Assembly: GCF_900016785.1 (NCBI RefSeq)
Contig: NZ_LN890285.1
Location: 1 to 64,000, forward strand
Direction: 5' to 3'
DNA from: Buchnera aphidicola (Tuberolachnus salignus)
GTDB taxonomy: Bacteria; Pseudomonadota; Gammaproteobacteria; Enterobacterales; Enterobacteriaceae
DNA length: 64,000 nucleotides
The notes under the pieces are model-generated. The model was given only the letters and a program-made list of their open reading frames with translations, did no database searches and was not told the origin of the DNA. Both the position numbers and the translations under genes were made by a program. Position 1 is the first letter of the stretch, and each line of letters opens with the position of its first letter. Of this stretch, positions 13,728 to 24,446 are shown in pieces.

Positions 13728-14486
13728 TTAATATTCATTTCCTGTAATATATTTTCTATAACTTTCCCATTCAAAAGTTAACCATAAACTATTTCCTAAT
13801 CTCATGCGATCAATAACACGTTCGCCCAATAAAGCTTTCATTCCAAGATGATCTAAATTAGATAACATACCTGTAGAACGTTTAGAAGAAGATCGTCGAT
13901 CTACAATTTGATTAATAATTATTTTTTCATAACGTGATTCGGTTTGAATACCAATTTCATCAATCATTAATAAATCTACTGTACTTAAATTATGTAATAA
14001 ATTTTCTTCTGTCATAACACTAGATCCATTAAAAGTACTTTTCATATTAGACATTAAATCCGCTACCGTAACAATTAACACACTTTTTCCGTGTAAAATT
14101 AAATAGTTTCCAATTGCCGAAGCTAAATGATTTTTTCCAGTTCCCGGGCGTCCTGAAAAAATAAAACTTGCAATATTATTATTAAATTCTTTTGCATATT
14201 TTTTTGCTTCATATAAAACTTTTTGATGTCCTGAATGATGAATTTTATAATTTTCAAAAGAACAATTTAAATATAATTCACGAATTCCAGAACGACCAAA
14301 AATTTTTTGTATTTTCATAGCTTTATTTTTTTGTATAATACGTTCTGAAGATAAAATACCTTGTTTTTGATTCCAAAGTAATAATTCTTGATCAGTATAA
14401 AATTTTGGTTCAATATGAGTAGGAATAATTTTTTTTAATTTTTTTAAAAAATTTTTCATAGGTGTATTATCTTTTTTTTTAAACAT
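13728..14486 (-). CDS. dnaC: DNA replication protein DnaC (helicase loader)
   Basis: AAA+ loader that places DnaB helicase at the origin. It matches E. coli DnaC (245 residues) almost end to end: NCSFENY, Walker A GRPGTGKNH at 112-120, LLMIDEIGIQTESRYEK, DRRSSSKR and the end YITGNEY. The first ATG gives 252 residues; an internal ATG at 14459 gives MKNFLKKL, which fits the E. coli start better. Neither has a clear ribosome site. No dnaT is seen beside it. Confidence 0.95.
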   Translation of the reverse strand: MFKKKDNTPMKNFLKKLKKIIPTHIEPKFYTDQELLLWNQKQGILSSERIIQKNKAMKIQKIFGRSGIRELYLNCSFENYKIHHSGHQKVLYEAKKYAKEFNNNIASFIFSGRPGTGKNHLASAIGNYLILHGKSVLIVTVADLMSNMKSTFNGSSVMTEENLLHNLSTVDLLMIDEIGIQTESRYEKIIINQIVDRRSSSKRSTGMLSNLDHLGMKALLGERVIDRMRLGNSLWLTFEWESYRKYITGNEY

Positions 14487-14657
14487 TTGTTATGTATTTT
14501 TTTTAAAAAAAATCAAATTTAATTATAAAAAGATTTTATGTTGTATAATTTTTTTATTAAAGCAATTATTTTTTAAAATAATATTAATTTTTTTTTAAAA
14601 TCTTATTTATGAAAAAATTTTTTAATATTTTTAAATCTGTATAATAATAAAAAATTT

Positions 14658-15236
14658 TTAAATATTTTTAATTTTATAAAGAGAGTATGAAACTTGTCCA
14701 GTATTTTTATTTTTTATACATTTCCAATTATTAGGGATTTTTAAATTTTTAAAATTTTTATTTTTTTCAATATAAATTAAAGAATTTTTTTTTATCCAAT
14801 TGTTTTTATTTAATAAAATAATAGAATTATGTAATAGTTTGGTTTTTTGAAACGGAGGATCTAAATATATAATGTCATATGGTGTTCCTAATTTTTTAAG
14901 CCATTTTAAAGTATTTACACATTTTAAATGAACGTTTTGAATTTGTAATTTATGAAGTGTATTTTGAATATTAGTAAATAATTTTTTATTTTTTTCAAGA
15001 GAAGTAACAGATGCTGCAAATCGTGATGCGCTTTCTATACTTAAGTTTCCACTTCCAGAAAAACAATCAAGACAGGTAGAATTGTAAATAAATTTTTGTA
15101 ACCAATTAAATAAAGTTTCTTTTATTTGACTATTAGTAGGACGAACTTTTAAATGGTGAACGGAATTTAAAAATTGACCTCCATATTTTCCTCCAATAAT
15201 TTTAATATTTTTTTTATATTTATATTTTTTACTCAT
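14658..15236 (-). CDS. rsmD: 16S rRNA (guanine-N2-966) methyltransferase RsmD
   Basis: SAM-dependent methyltransferase of 16S rRNA. 192 residues (E. coli 198). Motif I reads LDCFSGSGNLSIE, the catalytic motif IV is DPPF, and the start IKIIGGKYGGQFL and KVRPTNSQIKETLFNWL are family hallmarks. Divergent from ftsY across about 100 bp, as in E. coli. Confidence 0.95.
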   Translation of the reverse strand: MSKKYKYKKNIKIIGGKYGGQFLNSVHHLKVRPTNSQIKETLFNWLQKFIYNSTCLDCFSGSGNLSIESASRFAASVTSLEKNKKLFTNIQNTLHKLQIQNVHLKCVNTLKWLKKLGTPYDIIYLDPPFQKTKLLHNSIILLNKNNWIKKNSLIYIEKNKNFKNLKIPNNWKCIKNKNTGQVSYSLYKIKNI

Positions 15237-15337
15237 TATATTTGAATTTTTTTTAATTAATAGGATAATCTTTTATACCATAAAAAAAAAGAAAATCAAA
15301 TTAAGAGGTTTTTATATATTATTATATAAAAAATATT

Positions 15338-16318
15338 ATGACAAAAAATATAAATAATGATGAAAAATTTAATAATGAAAATTTAAAAAAGACTATTACA
15401 AAAAAAAAATCTTTTTTTTCTTTTACTAATTTTTTTAAAAAAACTAAAAATTTAATTTTACATAAAATTAAAAATATTTTTTTTAAAAAAAAAATAGATT
15501 CTTCTATTTATCATAATTTAAAAGAAATTTTATTATTAGCTGATGTAGGAATTATCACAACAAATTATCTTATTCAAAATTTTAAAATTACTATTCAAAA
15601 AAAAAATATTACTGATGTAGCAGAAGCATATAACATTTTTAAAAAAAAATTATATACTTTTTTAAAATTTGAAACTCAAAATTTTATTCAGAATGTTAAT
15701 GATTTTAAAAAAATACATGTATTTTTATTTGTTGGTGTAAATGGTGTTGGAAAAACTAGTACATTAGTAAAATTGGCTTATTTTTATCAAAAAAAAGGAA
15801 AAAAAGTTTTATTAGTGGCGGGTGATACTTTTCGTGCTGCAGCTATAGAACAGTTAAAAGATTGGGGAAAATTTTATAATTTTCCGGTTTTTTCAAAAAA
15901 TTTAGGGACTGATCCTTCTTCTGTTATTTTTGATTCTTTAAAATTTGCATTAATAAAAAAATTTGATATGGTTTTTATTGATACAGCAGGTCGGTTGCAT
16001 AATAAAATAAATTTAATGCATGAATTAAAAAAGATTGATCGCGTTGTGAAAAAATATAAAAAGTATATTATTCAAGAAACAATTTTAGTTTTAGATGCTT
16101 GTATTGGTCAAAATTCGATACAACAAACACGTTTTTTTAATAAAACTCTTACATTATCTAATATTATTATGACGAAATTAGATGGTACTGCAAAAGGAGG
16201 TATTTTAATAGCTATTATATATGAACTAAAAATACCAATATATTATATATGTGTTGGTGAAAAAATTCATAATTTAGTTGAATTTAATAGTAAAAAATTT
16301 ATTGATTCTTTATTTTAG
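15338..16318 (+). CDS. ftsY: Signal recognition particle receptor FtsY
   Basis: SRP-receptor GTPase that delivers ribosomes to the inner membrane. Only 326 residues against 497 in E. coli: the long acidic A domain is replaced by a short Lys-rich tail, while the N and G domains are complete. G1 GVNGVGKT is at 133-140, then GDTFRAAA, DTAGR, and TKLDGTAKGG. The loss of the A domain is common in reduced genomes. Confidence 0.96.
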   Translation: MTKNINNDEKFNNENLKKTITKKKSFFSFTNFFKKTKNLILHKIKNIFFKKKIDSSIYHNLKEILLLADVGIITTNYLIQNFKITIQKKNITDVAEAYNIFKKKLYTFLKFETQNFIQNVNDFKKIHVFLFVGVNGVGKTSTLVKLAYFYQKKGKKVLLVAGDTFRAAAIEQLKDWGKFYNFPVFSKNLGTDPSSVIFDSLKFALIKKFDMVFIDTAGRLHNKINLMHELKKIDRVVKKYKKYIIQETILVLDACIGQNSIQQTRFFNKTLTLSNIIMTKLDGTAKGGILIAIIYELKIPIYYICVGEKIHNLVEFNSKKFIDSLF

Positions 16319-16548
16319 TTTTTTTTATTTAAATATTATACATAATAATAAAAAATTTTTATATTCAAATAATGTTTTTATAAAACATTTTGACAGTTAA
16401 ATCTTTCAATGATATTGTTTTATAATTATGAAAATTTTATTGTAATATGATATTTTTAAAAATGATTTATGAAATAAAATTTTTTTATTGCTGTAAAAAT
16501 ATGGAGATAAATAAAATTTTTTATTTCATAACACATCGAGGTTGAATT

Positions 16549-17421
16549 GTGTTCATGACTAATAAAAGTAATTTAACGAGTTTTTTTCATGTCGGTAGTT
16601 TAGAAGCTTATATTAGGATGGCTAATTCATTCCCAATGTTGACAGAAGCACAAGAAAAATTTATTTCAAAGCGTCTTTTTTTACATGGAAATTTAGATGA
16701 TGCAAAAACTTTAATAATTTCTCATTTAAGATTTGTAATATATATTTCTCGAAATTATTCTGGTTATGGATTATCTCAAGCTGATTTAATACAAGAAGGA
16801 AATATTGGATTGATGAAAGCAATTAAACGGTTTAATCCTGATATTGAAGTACGTTTAATTTCTTTTGCGGTACATTGGATCAAATCAGAAATTCATGAAT
16901 ATGTTTTAAAAAATTGGCGAATTGTAAAAGTAGCTACTACAAAAGCTCAACGTAAATTATTTTTTAATTTAAGAAAAAATAAAAAACGTTTAGGATGGTT
17001 TAACGAAATGGAAATTACAATTGTAGCTCAAGCTTTAGGCGTCACACGTAAAGATGTAAAAGAAATGGAATCTAGAATGTCTGCTCAAGATATTACTTTA
17101 AATCATTTTTCTCAAGAGACAACATCAGAAAATAATTTTCAAGATGTTTTGTCTTCGATCTATTTAAAAGATCATACTTCTAATTTTGCAAATACAGTTG
17201 AATTAGATAATTGGGAATTACATACAAATAATAAATTAAATAATGCGTTATTAATTTTAGATGAACGAAGTAAACAAATTATCAAGAGGCGTTGGTTGGA
17301 TTCAAATCCTAAACGCATTACTTTGCAAACTATTGCAAAAGATTATGGAATATCAGCAGAACGGGTTAGACAATTAGAAAAAAATGCTATGAAAAAATTG
17401 AAAATAGCTATTAAAATTTAA
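16549..17421 (+). CDS. rpoH: RNA polymerase heat-shock sigma factor RpoH (sigma-32)
   Basis: Sigma factor for heat-shock genes. It aligns throughout with E. coli RpoH (284 residues): [19 protein letters not shown] in region 2, the RpoH box [10 protein letters not shown], and the region 4 helix-turn-helix [22 protein letters not shown] start at 16549 has GAGG seven bases upstream; the ATG at 16555 fits the E. coli start (MTDK) but is 13 bases from it. Upstream, TTGACA at 16390-16395 and TATAAT at 16421-16426 are 25 nt apart, too far to call a promoter. The groE promoter in this window is a likely target. Confidence 0.97.
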   Translation: MFMTNKSNLTSFFHVGSLEAYIRMANSFPMLTEAQEKFISKRLFLHGNLDDAKTLIISHLRFVIYISRNYSGYGLSQADLIQEGNIGLMKAIKRFNPDIEVRLISFAVHWIKSEIHEYVLKNWRIVKVATTKAQRKLFFNLRKNKKRLGWFNEMEITIVAQALGVTRKDVKEMESRMSAQDITLNHFSQETTSENNFQDVLSSIYLKDHTSNFANTVELDNWELHTNNKLNNALLILDERSKQIIKRRWLDSNPKRITLQTIAKDYGISAERVRQLEKNAMKKLKIAIKI

Positions 17422-17626
17422 AGAGATTAATTTTTTTATTTTTTAATAAAAAAAATTTGTAATTAAAATTCATATTAATAAAAATATTTTTAAAAAATAT
17501 TCTTTTAATAATATATTATTTTTAATAAGTCATGATTTTTTTTTAAAAAATAATATATATATTTAATATATAACAATATTTTTTATATTTTTTCATCAAT
17601 TTTTTTTTAAAATAGGATAGAATCTA

Positions 17627-19909
17627 ATGTCTATAAAAAATCATATTCTAGGATTTCCTAGAATAGGTTTAAAAAGGGAATTAAAATTTGCTCAAGAAAA
17701 ATATTGGTCCGGACAGTGTTCTTTAGAGAAGTTATTAAAAGTTGGACGTAATATACGAAAAAATAACTGGAAAATTCAAAAAGAAAATAATTTAAATTTT
17801 TTAACAGTTGGTGATTTTTCTTGGTATGATCATGTATTAACAACAAGTATGATGTTAGGAAATATTCCTAAACGTCATATGTCTTTTAATAAAAAATTAA
17901 CATTAGATATATTATTTAATGTAGCACGTGGAACAAAATCTACAAATGAAACAAATGGTCATGCATCAGAAATGACAAAATGGTTTAATACTAATTATCA
18001 TTATATTGTTCCTGAATTTTATAAAGATCAAAATTTTAGTTTTTCTTGGAAACAAATTTTAGAAGAAATTGACGAAGCACGTGAGTTCAATCTTCCAATT
18101 AAAGTTGTGTTATTAAGTCCGGTTACATATTTATGGTTAGGTAAAGTAAAAGGTCATAGATTTAATAAATTGAAATTATTACCTGATCTTATTAAAATAT
18201 ATCAAAAGATTTTTAAAGAAATTCAGAAGAAAAACATTACTTGGATTCAAATTGATGAACCAATTTTAGCATTTGATTTAGATGAATCTTGGAAAGAAGC
18301 AATTTATTATACTTATAAAAAATTTGAATCTTTTTCAAAAATTTTATTAACGACGTATTTTGGAAGTGTTTTACATAATATTAAGTTAATTTCAAAATTA
18401 AATATTGATGGTTTACATATAGATATTGTTTCTGAAGAACCTGATTTGATGATTTTAAAAAAATATATTAAACCAAAATGTATTTTATCATTAGGAGTTA
18501 TTAATGGAAGAAATATTTGGAGATCAGATTTGTTTTTTTGGTTTAATTATATAAAAAAATTTTTAAAATTCAAAAAAGAAATTTGGATTAGTTCATCATG
18601 TTCATTATTACATGTTCCAATAGATTTATCATTAGAAAATAATTTAAAATCTTCTATAAAAGAATGGTTTTCTTTTGCTGTACAAAAATGTTTTGAGATA
18701 TCTTTATTAACGCAAGCTGTAAATAACAAAATTTCTTCTACTCAGTTAATAGAGTGGATAAAACCATTGAAAAAACGGAAATTATCTACGTTAGTTCATA
18801 ATTCAACTACTCAATTACGTATTAAAAAAATTACTCAAAATTTATCAATTACAAAACGTTTAAATTCTTATTCGATACGTCAGAAAATACAACAAAAATT
18901 ATTTAATTTACCTTTATTACCATTAACTACAATTGGGTCTTTTCCGCAAACAGAAAAAATACGTAAATTAAGACTAGATTTTAAAAATCAAATTATTACG
19001 CAAAATGAGTATTATACTGAAATTAAAAAATATATAAAATATGCTATTTCAGAACAAGAAAAATTAGATTTGGATGTTCTAGTACATGGTGAACCAGAAA
19101 GAAATGATATGGTTGAGTATTTTAGTGAATATTTAGAAGGATTTGTATTTACTGAATATGGTTGGGTTCAAAGTTATGGTTCTCGATGTGTAAAACCTCC
19201 AATTATTATTGGCGATATTAGTCGTATTACTCCGATAACAATATTTTGGACTAAATATGCTCAATCTTTAACTAGAAAACCAGTTAAAGGTATGTTAACA
19301 GGTCCGGTAACTATTTTATGTTGGTCTTTTCCTCGTGAAGATTTGCCATATGATATTATTGCTAAACAAATTGCATGCGCTATTATGGATGAAGTACGTG
19401 AATTAGAAAATTCTGGAATTAATATTATTCAAATTGATGAGCCAGCTTTACGAGAGGGTTTACCATTAAGAAAAAGTAAACATAAACAATATTTAGAATG
19501 GGCTACAGAAGCTTTTCGTTTATGTACTTTAAATATTAAAGATAGCACACAAATTCATACACATATGTGTTATTGTGAATTTCAAGATATTATGCCTTCT
19601 ATTGTAGCGTTAGATGCTGACGTAATAACAATTGAAACATCGCGTTCTGATATAGAATTGTTAAAATTTTTTAAAAAATTTAAATATCCAAATTCTATTG
19701 GACCTGGTGTATATGATATACATACACCAGAGATACCTAAAATGCAAAATATTTATAAATTATTGTCTCAGTCCTTAAAGAATATTTCTCATACAAAATT
19801 GTGGGTTAATCCAGATTGTGGTTTAAAAACACGTACTTGGACAGAAACTCTTCTTTCATTAAAAAATATGGTTATAGCTGTTAAAATGCTTCGAAAAAAA
19901 ATAAAATAA
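17627..19909 (+). CDS. metE: Cobalamin-independent methionine synthase MetE
   Basis: Transfers the methyl group of 5-methyltetrahydropteroyl-triglutamate to homocysteine, the last step of methionine synthesis, and needs no B12. 760 residues (E. coli 753). Both barrels are present. The zinc ligands are visible as His and Cys in HTHMCYCEF and as Cys in NPDCGLKTR. metF, which supplies the methyl folate, is also in the window (32834), so methionine provisioning to the host looks retained. Confidence 0.98.
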   Translation: MSIKNHILGFPRIGLKRELKFAQEKYWSGQCSLEKLLKVGRNIRKNNWKIQKENNLNFLTVGDFSWYDHVLTTSMMLGNIPKRHMSFNKKLTLDILFNVARGTKSTNETNGHASEMTKWFNTNYHYIVPEFYKDQNFSFSWKQILEEIDEAREFNLPIKVVLLSPVTYLWLGKVKGHRFNKLKLLPDLIKIYQKIFKEIQKKNITWIQIDEPILAFDLDESWKEAIYYTYKKFESFSKILLTTYFGSVLHNIKLISKLNIDGLHIDIVSEEPDLMILKKYIKPKCILSLGVINGRNIWRSDLFFWFNYIKKFLKFKKEIWISSSCSLLHVPIDLSLENNLKSSIKEWFSFAVQKCFEISLLTQAVNNKISSTQLIEWIKPLKKRKLSTLVHNSTTQLRIKKITQNLSITKRLNSYSIRQKIQQKLFNLPLLPLTTIGSFPQTEKIRKLRLDFKNQIITQNEYYTEIKKYIKYAISEQEKLDLDVLVHGEPERNDMVEYFSEYLEGFVFTEYGWVQSYGSRCVKPPIIIGDISRITPITIFWTKYAQSLTRKPVKGMLTGPVTILCWSFPREDLPYDIIAKQIACAIMDEVRELENSGINIIQIDEPALREGLPLRKSKHKQYLEWATEAFRLCTLNIKDSTQIHTHMCYCEFQDIMPSIVALDADVITIETSRSDIELLKFFKKFKYPNSIGPGVYDIHTPEIPKMQNIYKLLSQSLKNISHTKLWVNPDCGLKTRTWTETLLSLKNMVIAVKMLRKKIK

Positions 19910-19946
19910 TTTTTTGTATATTTTGAATATATTTTATTAAGCTGAT

Positions 19947-19975
19947 GATGAGGCATTTTTTGCCTCATCTAATGA
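19947..19975. terminator. Hairpin between convergent metE and rpoC
   Basis: A perfect 9-bp stem GATGAGGCA/TGCCTCATC with a TTTTT loop, 37 nt after metE. No T run follows on either strand, so it may act as a transcript end stabiliser more than as a strong terminator. Confidence 0.6.
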
Positions 19976-20114
19976 TTGAACGATATATTTTAAGATATTA
20001 AAATAAAAAAATAATATTTTTAATTTTTATAAAAAATATATGAACTTTATTTTTTTTTTATTAAAAAAGATATAAAATATTTTAAATATATTGTATTCTT
20101 TTTAATAAAAAATT

Positions 20115-23100
20115 TTATTTTATATTATCGGCAGAATTTAAAAGTTCCGATAGATTTGCAGAAGCTTCTTCAGCACTAATAATTGAGGAAGATTGTTTTT
20201 TTTTTATTGTAAAATTAGTTTTTTTTTGGATTTTTTGTTCTTTTTTATTTTTTTTTTTTAATCTTTTTTTATGATATGAATATCCTGTCCCTGCAGGGAT
20301 AAGTCGTCCAACAATAACGTTTTCTTTTAGACCGCGTAGTTCATCTCTTTTTCCAGCAACTGCGGCTTCTGTTAAAACGCGTGTAGTTTCCTGAAAAGAA
20401 GCAGCTGATATAAATGATTCAGTTGCTAAAGACGCTTTAGTAATTCCTAAAAGATCTCTTGAAAAAGTAGCTAAACTTTTTTCTTTTTTTTCTAATTTTT
20501 TGTTTTCTGATACAATTTTAGCAAATTCTAATTGTTCTCCCGGCAAAAAGTCAGAATTTCCAGATTTAATAATAGTAGATTTTCGTAACATTTGTCGTAC
20601 TATTACTTCAATATGTTTATCATTTATTTTTACTCCTTGAAGACGATATACTTCTTGTACTTCGTGTACAATATATTTTGTTACTGCTTGCACTCCTCTT
20701 AAACGTAAAATATCATGTGGAGATTCCGGTCCATCCGAAATGATGTCTCCTTTTTCTATCCGTTCTCCTTCAAATACATTTAATTGCCTCCATTTTGGGA
20801 TCATAACTTCATATATATCTTGATTATTTAAAGGTGTTAAAATTAACCGACGTTTCCCTTTTGTTTCTTTTCCAAATGATACAATACCACTAATTTCTGC
20901 TAAAATTGCAGGTTCTTTTGGTCGTCTTGCTTCAAACAAATCTGCTACTCTTGGTAATCCTCCGGTAATATCTTTCGTGCTACTTGAAGCTTGAGGTACT
21001 TTAGCTAATATATCTCCTGAAGTAATTTTCATTTTATTTTCTAATTGTACTATAGTTTTTCCTGGTAAAAAATATTGTGCTGGCATTTCTGTCCCTGGTA
21101 TTAAAATATTATCACCAGTTTTAGTCAAAATTTTTAAAGAAGGTCTTAAATCTTTACCTATCACAGTACGTTCTGAAACATCTAAAATGATGATAGAAGA
21201 TAATCCTGTTAACTCATCTGCTTGTCGTGTAATACTTTGTCCTTCTATCATATCAACAAATTGTACATATCCATTTACTTCTGTAATTACTGGTATTGTA
21301 TGTGGATCCCATTGCGCTACAATTTCTCCGGCTTTAGCTGATTCTCCATGTCCTTTTGATAAAATAGAACCATATGGTACTTTATAACTTTCTTTCGTTT
21401 TTCCGAATTCATCAATCATTTTTAATTCGACATTACGTGCTGTAATAACTATTTTACCTTCAGAATTAATAACAGATTTTGAATTTTTTAAATTTATAAT
21501 ACCATTATATCGTATTTGTATATTAGATTCTGATGCTGCTCGAGAAGCTGCTCCTCCGATATGAAAGGTTCGCATAGTTAATTGTGTTCCTGGTTCTCCT
21601 ATAGATTGAGCAGCAATAACTCCAATAGCTTCTCCTTTTTTTACTAATTTTCCTCGAGCTAAATCTCTTCCATAACAAGTAGCACAAACTCCAAAATAGG
21701 TTTGACAATTTACGACTGATCTTACTTTTATGGAATCAATAGAATATTTTGTTAATAAATTACATAAGTTTTCATTTAATAAAGTATTTTTAGGAATAAT
21801 TATTTTTTTAGTATGAGGTTGACAAATATCAGTAATAGTAACACGTCCTAACACACGATCTTGTAAAGCTTCTTTAATATCTCCACCTTCTATTAAAGAA
21901 GTTAATGTAATACCTTTATTAGTATGACAATCATCTTCTGTAACAACTAAATCTTGTGCTACATCTACTAATCTTCGCGTTAGATATCCAGAATTTGCAG
22001 TTTTTAAAGCTGTATCAGCTAATCCTTTTCTAGCTCCATGAGTAGAAATAAAATATTGTAATACATTTAACCCTTCACGAAAATTTGCAATAATTGGAGT
22101 TTCTATAATTGATCCATCTGGTTTTGCCATTAAACCGCGCATTCCTGCTAATTGTCGAATTTGAGCCGCGGAACCTCTTGCGCCAGAATCTGCCATCATA
22201 AAAATATTGTTAAAAGACGGTTGCGTTTTAGTAATACCATGTTGATTATTCACATTTTCTGTAGAAATATTTTTCATCATAGCATTAGCTACTTTTTCAT
22301 TTGCTGTAGTCCAAATATCAATAACTTTATTGTAACGTTCTCCTGAAGTTACTAATCCTGATTGAAATTGAGTTTGAATTTCTAAAACTTCTTGTTTTGC
22401 TTCTGTAATAATTTGATCTTTTTCAATAGGTACAATCATATCATCAATACCAACAGAAGTACCTGATTTTGCAGCATATGAAAAACCAATATACATGATT
22501 TGATCTGCAAATTTTACTGTTTCCTTTAATCCTAAAATTCGATAACATAAATTTAATAATGTTGAAACATCATTTTTATCTAAATTTTTATTAACTAATT
22601 TAAATGGGAGTCCTCGTGGAACAATATTCCAAAAAATTGCTCTTCCTACTGTAGTTTTTTGTATTTTTTTATATTTTATTGAAATATTTTTATTTTTTTT
22701 TTGATATTCTATGATTTGTATTTTAATGTATGCATGTAAAGACACAATTCCTAAACTGTATAATTTTTCAGCTTCGTTAGGGTTTGATAACAACATGTTT
22801 TCGCCTTTAGCATATAATTTACTACGTGTCATATAATAAATTCCTAAAACTACATCTTGAGAAGGAACGACTATAGGTTCTCCATTTGCAGGTGATAAAA
22901 TATTATTTGTTGACATCATTAACAAACGTGCTTCATTTTGAGCTTCTTTAGTTAATGGAATATGTACAGCCATTTGATCTCCATCAAAATCTGCATTATA
23001 AGCTGCGCAAACTAAAGGATGTAATTGTATAGCTTTTCCTTCGATTAAAATAGGCTCAAAAGCTTGTATTCCTAAACGATGTAATGTAGGTGCTCGATTT

Positions 23101-24368
23101 AATAAAATAGGATGTTCACAAATCACTTCATCTAATATATCCCATACTATTGGTTCTTCTTGTTCTACCATTTTTTTAGCTGCTTTAATAGTAGTTGCTA
23201 AATTTCTTTGCTCTAGTTTTCCATATATAAATGGTTTAAATAATTCTAATGCCATTTTTTTAGGTAAACCACATTGGTTTAATCGTAAATAAGGACCTAC
23301 AGTAATTACAGATCGTCCAGAATAATCTACACGTTTTCCTAATAAATTTTGACGAAATCGTCCTTGTTTTCCTTTAATCATATCAGCTAAGGATTTTAAT
23401 GGTCTTTTATTAGATCCTGTTATCGATCTTCCTCGTCTTCCATTATCTAATAATGCATCAATTGCTTCTTGTAACATTCTTTTTTCATTACGAACTATAA
23501 TATCTGGTGCTGATAATTCTAAAAGACGTTTTAAACGATTATTACGATTAATAACACGACGATACAAATCATTTAAATCAGAAGTAGCAAAACGTCCACC
23601 ATCTAAAGGAACTAAAGGTCTTAAATCCGGAGGAAGAACCGGTAAAACAGTTAAAATCATCCATTCTGGTTTATTTTTAGAAAATATTAAAGATTCTATT
23701 AATTTTATACGTTTTGTAATTTTTTTTCTTTTAGTTTCGGAATGTGTATTTTTTATTTCTTCTTTTAAAGATAAACAAATATTTTTTAAATCCATGTTGC
23801 GTAATAATTTTTGAATAGCTTCGGCTCCCATTTGAGCTTCAAACTCATCAGTAAATTCTTCTAAAGATTCTAAATATTGCTCTTCTGATAAAATTTGACA
23901 TTTTTCTAAATTAGTTAAGCCTGGATCTATAACAACATATGCTTCAAAATATAAAACTCTTTCAATATTTCTTAAAGGCATATCTAATAATAAACCAATA
24001 CGTGAAGGTAAAGATTTTAGAAACCAAATATGAGCAATAGGAGAAGCTAGTTCAATATGCCCCATACGATCACGTCGTACTTTACTTTGCGTTACTTCAA
24101 CTCCGCATTTTTCACATACTACTCCACGATGTTTTAAACGTTTATATTTTCCACATAAACATTCATAATCTTTAATAGGTCCAAAAATTCGAGAACAAAA
24201 TAATCCATCTCTTTCAGGTTTAAACGTTCTATAATTAATAGTTTCTGGTTTCTTCACTTCACCAAACGACCAAGATCGGATAATTTCAGGAGATGCTAAA
24301 GAAATTCTAATGGCATCAAATTCTTCTGTTTTATTAGGAGTTTTAAAAAATTTTAATAAGTCTTTCAC
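20115..24368 (-). CDS. rpoC: RNA polymerase beta' subunit
   Basis: Catalytic subunit of RNA polymerase. 1417 residues (E. coli 1407). The active-site metal loop NADFDGDQM is intact. The N-terminal zinc site is CLCG...CEKCG near residues 70-88 and the second zinc site [15 protein letters not shown] is present. The extra length is a Lys-rich C-terminal stretch. It lies 78 nt downstream of rpoB as the last gene of the block. Confidence 0.99.
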   Translation of the reverse strand: MKDLLKFFKTPNKTEEFDAIRISLASPEIIRSWSFGEVKKPETINYRTFKPERDGLFCSRIFGPIKDYECLCGKYKRLKHRGVVCEKCGVEVTQSKVRRDRMGHIELASPIAHIWFLKSLPSRIGLLLDMPLRNIERVLYFEAYVVIDPGLTNLEKCQILSEEQYLESLEEFTDEFEAQMGAEAIQKLLRNMDLKNICLSLKEEIKNTHSETKRKKITKRIKLIESLIFSKNKPEWMILTVLPVLPPDLRPLVPLDGGRFATSDLNDLYRRVINRNNRLKRLLELSAPDIIVRNEKRMLQEAIDALLDNGRRGRSITGSNKRPLKSLADMIKGKQGRFRQNLLGKRVDYSGRSVITVGPYLRLNQCGLPKKMALELFKPFIYGKLEQRNLATTIKAAKKMVEQEEPIVWDILDEVICEHPILLNRAPTLHRLGIQAFEPILIEGKAIQLHPLVCAAYNADFDGDQMAVHIPLTKEAQNEARLLMMSTNNILSPANGEPIVVPSQDVVLGIYYMTRSKLYAKGENMLLSNPNEAEKLYSLGIVSLHAYIKIQIIEYQKKNKNISIKYKKIQKTTVGRAIFWNIVPRGLPFKLVNKNLDKNDVSTLLNLCYRILGLKETVKFADQIMYIGFSYAAKSGTSVGIDDMIVPIEKDQIITEAKQEVLEIQTQFQSGLVTSGERYNKVIDIWTTANEKVANAMMKNISTENVNNQHGITKTQPSFNNIFMMADSGARGSAAQIRQLAGMRGLMAKPDGSIIETPIIANFREGLNVLQYFISTHGARKGLADTALKTANSGYLTRRLVDVAQDLVVTEDDCHTNKGITLTSLIEGGDIKEALQDRVLGRVTITDICQPHTKKIIIPKNTLLNENLCNLLTKYSIDSIKVRSVVNCQTYFGVCATCYGRDLARGKLVKKGEAIGVIAAQSIGEPGTQLTMRTFHIGGAASRAASESNIQIRYNGIINLKNSKSVINSEGKIVITARNVELKMIDEFGKTKESYKVPYGSILSKGHGESAKAGEIVAQWDPHTIPVITEVNGYVQFVDMIEGQSITRQADELTGLSSIIILDVSERTVIGKDLRPSLKILTKTGDNILIPGTEMPAQYFLPGKTIVQLENKMKITSGDILAKVPQASSSTKDITGGLPRVADLFEARRPKEPAILAEISGIVSFGKETKGKRRLILTPLNNQDIYEVMIPKWRQLNVFEGERIEKGDIISDGPESPHDILRLRGVQAVTKYIVHEVQEVYRLQGVKINDKHIEVIVRQMLRKSTIIKSGNSDFLPGEQLEFAKIVSENKKLEKKEKSLATFSRDLLGITKASLATESFISAASFQETTRVLTEAAVAGKRDELRGLKENVIVGRLIPAGTGYSYHKKRLKKKNKKEQKIQKKTNFTIKKKQSSSIISAEEASANLSELLNSADNIK

Positions 24369-24446
24369 GGATAGAGTCTCGTTAATTTAAGATAGTGTAT
24401 ACGAGAATTATGTAAAAATTTTTAAATAACATTAAAAAATTTTTTG

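Noticed and set aside
16390..16426. TTGACA and TATAAT upstream of rpoH as a promoter
   Set aside because: The boxes are 25 nt apart, well outside the 16-18 nt range, and each alone is common in AT-rich DNA.
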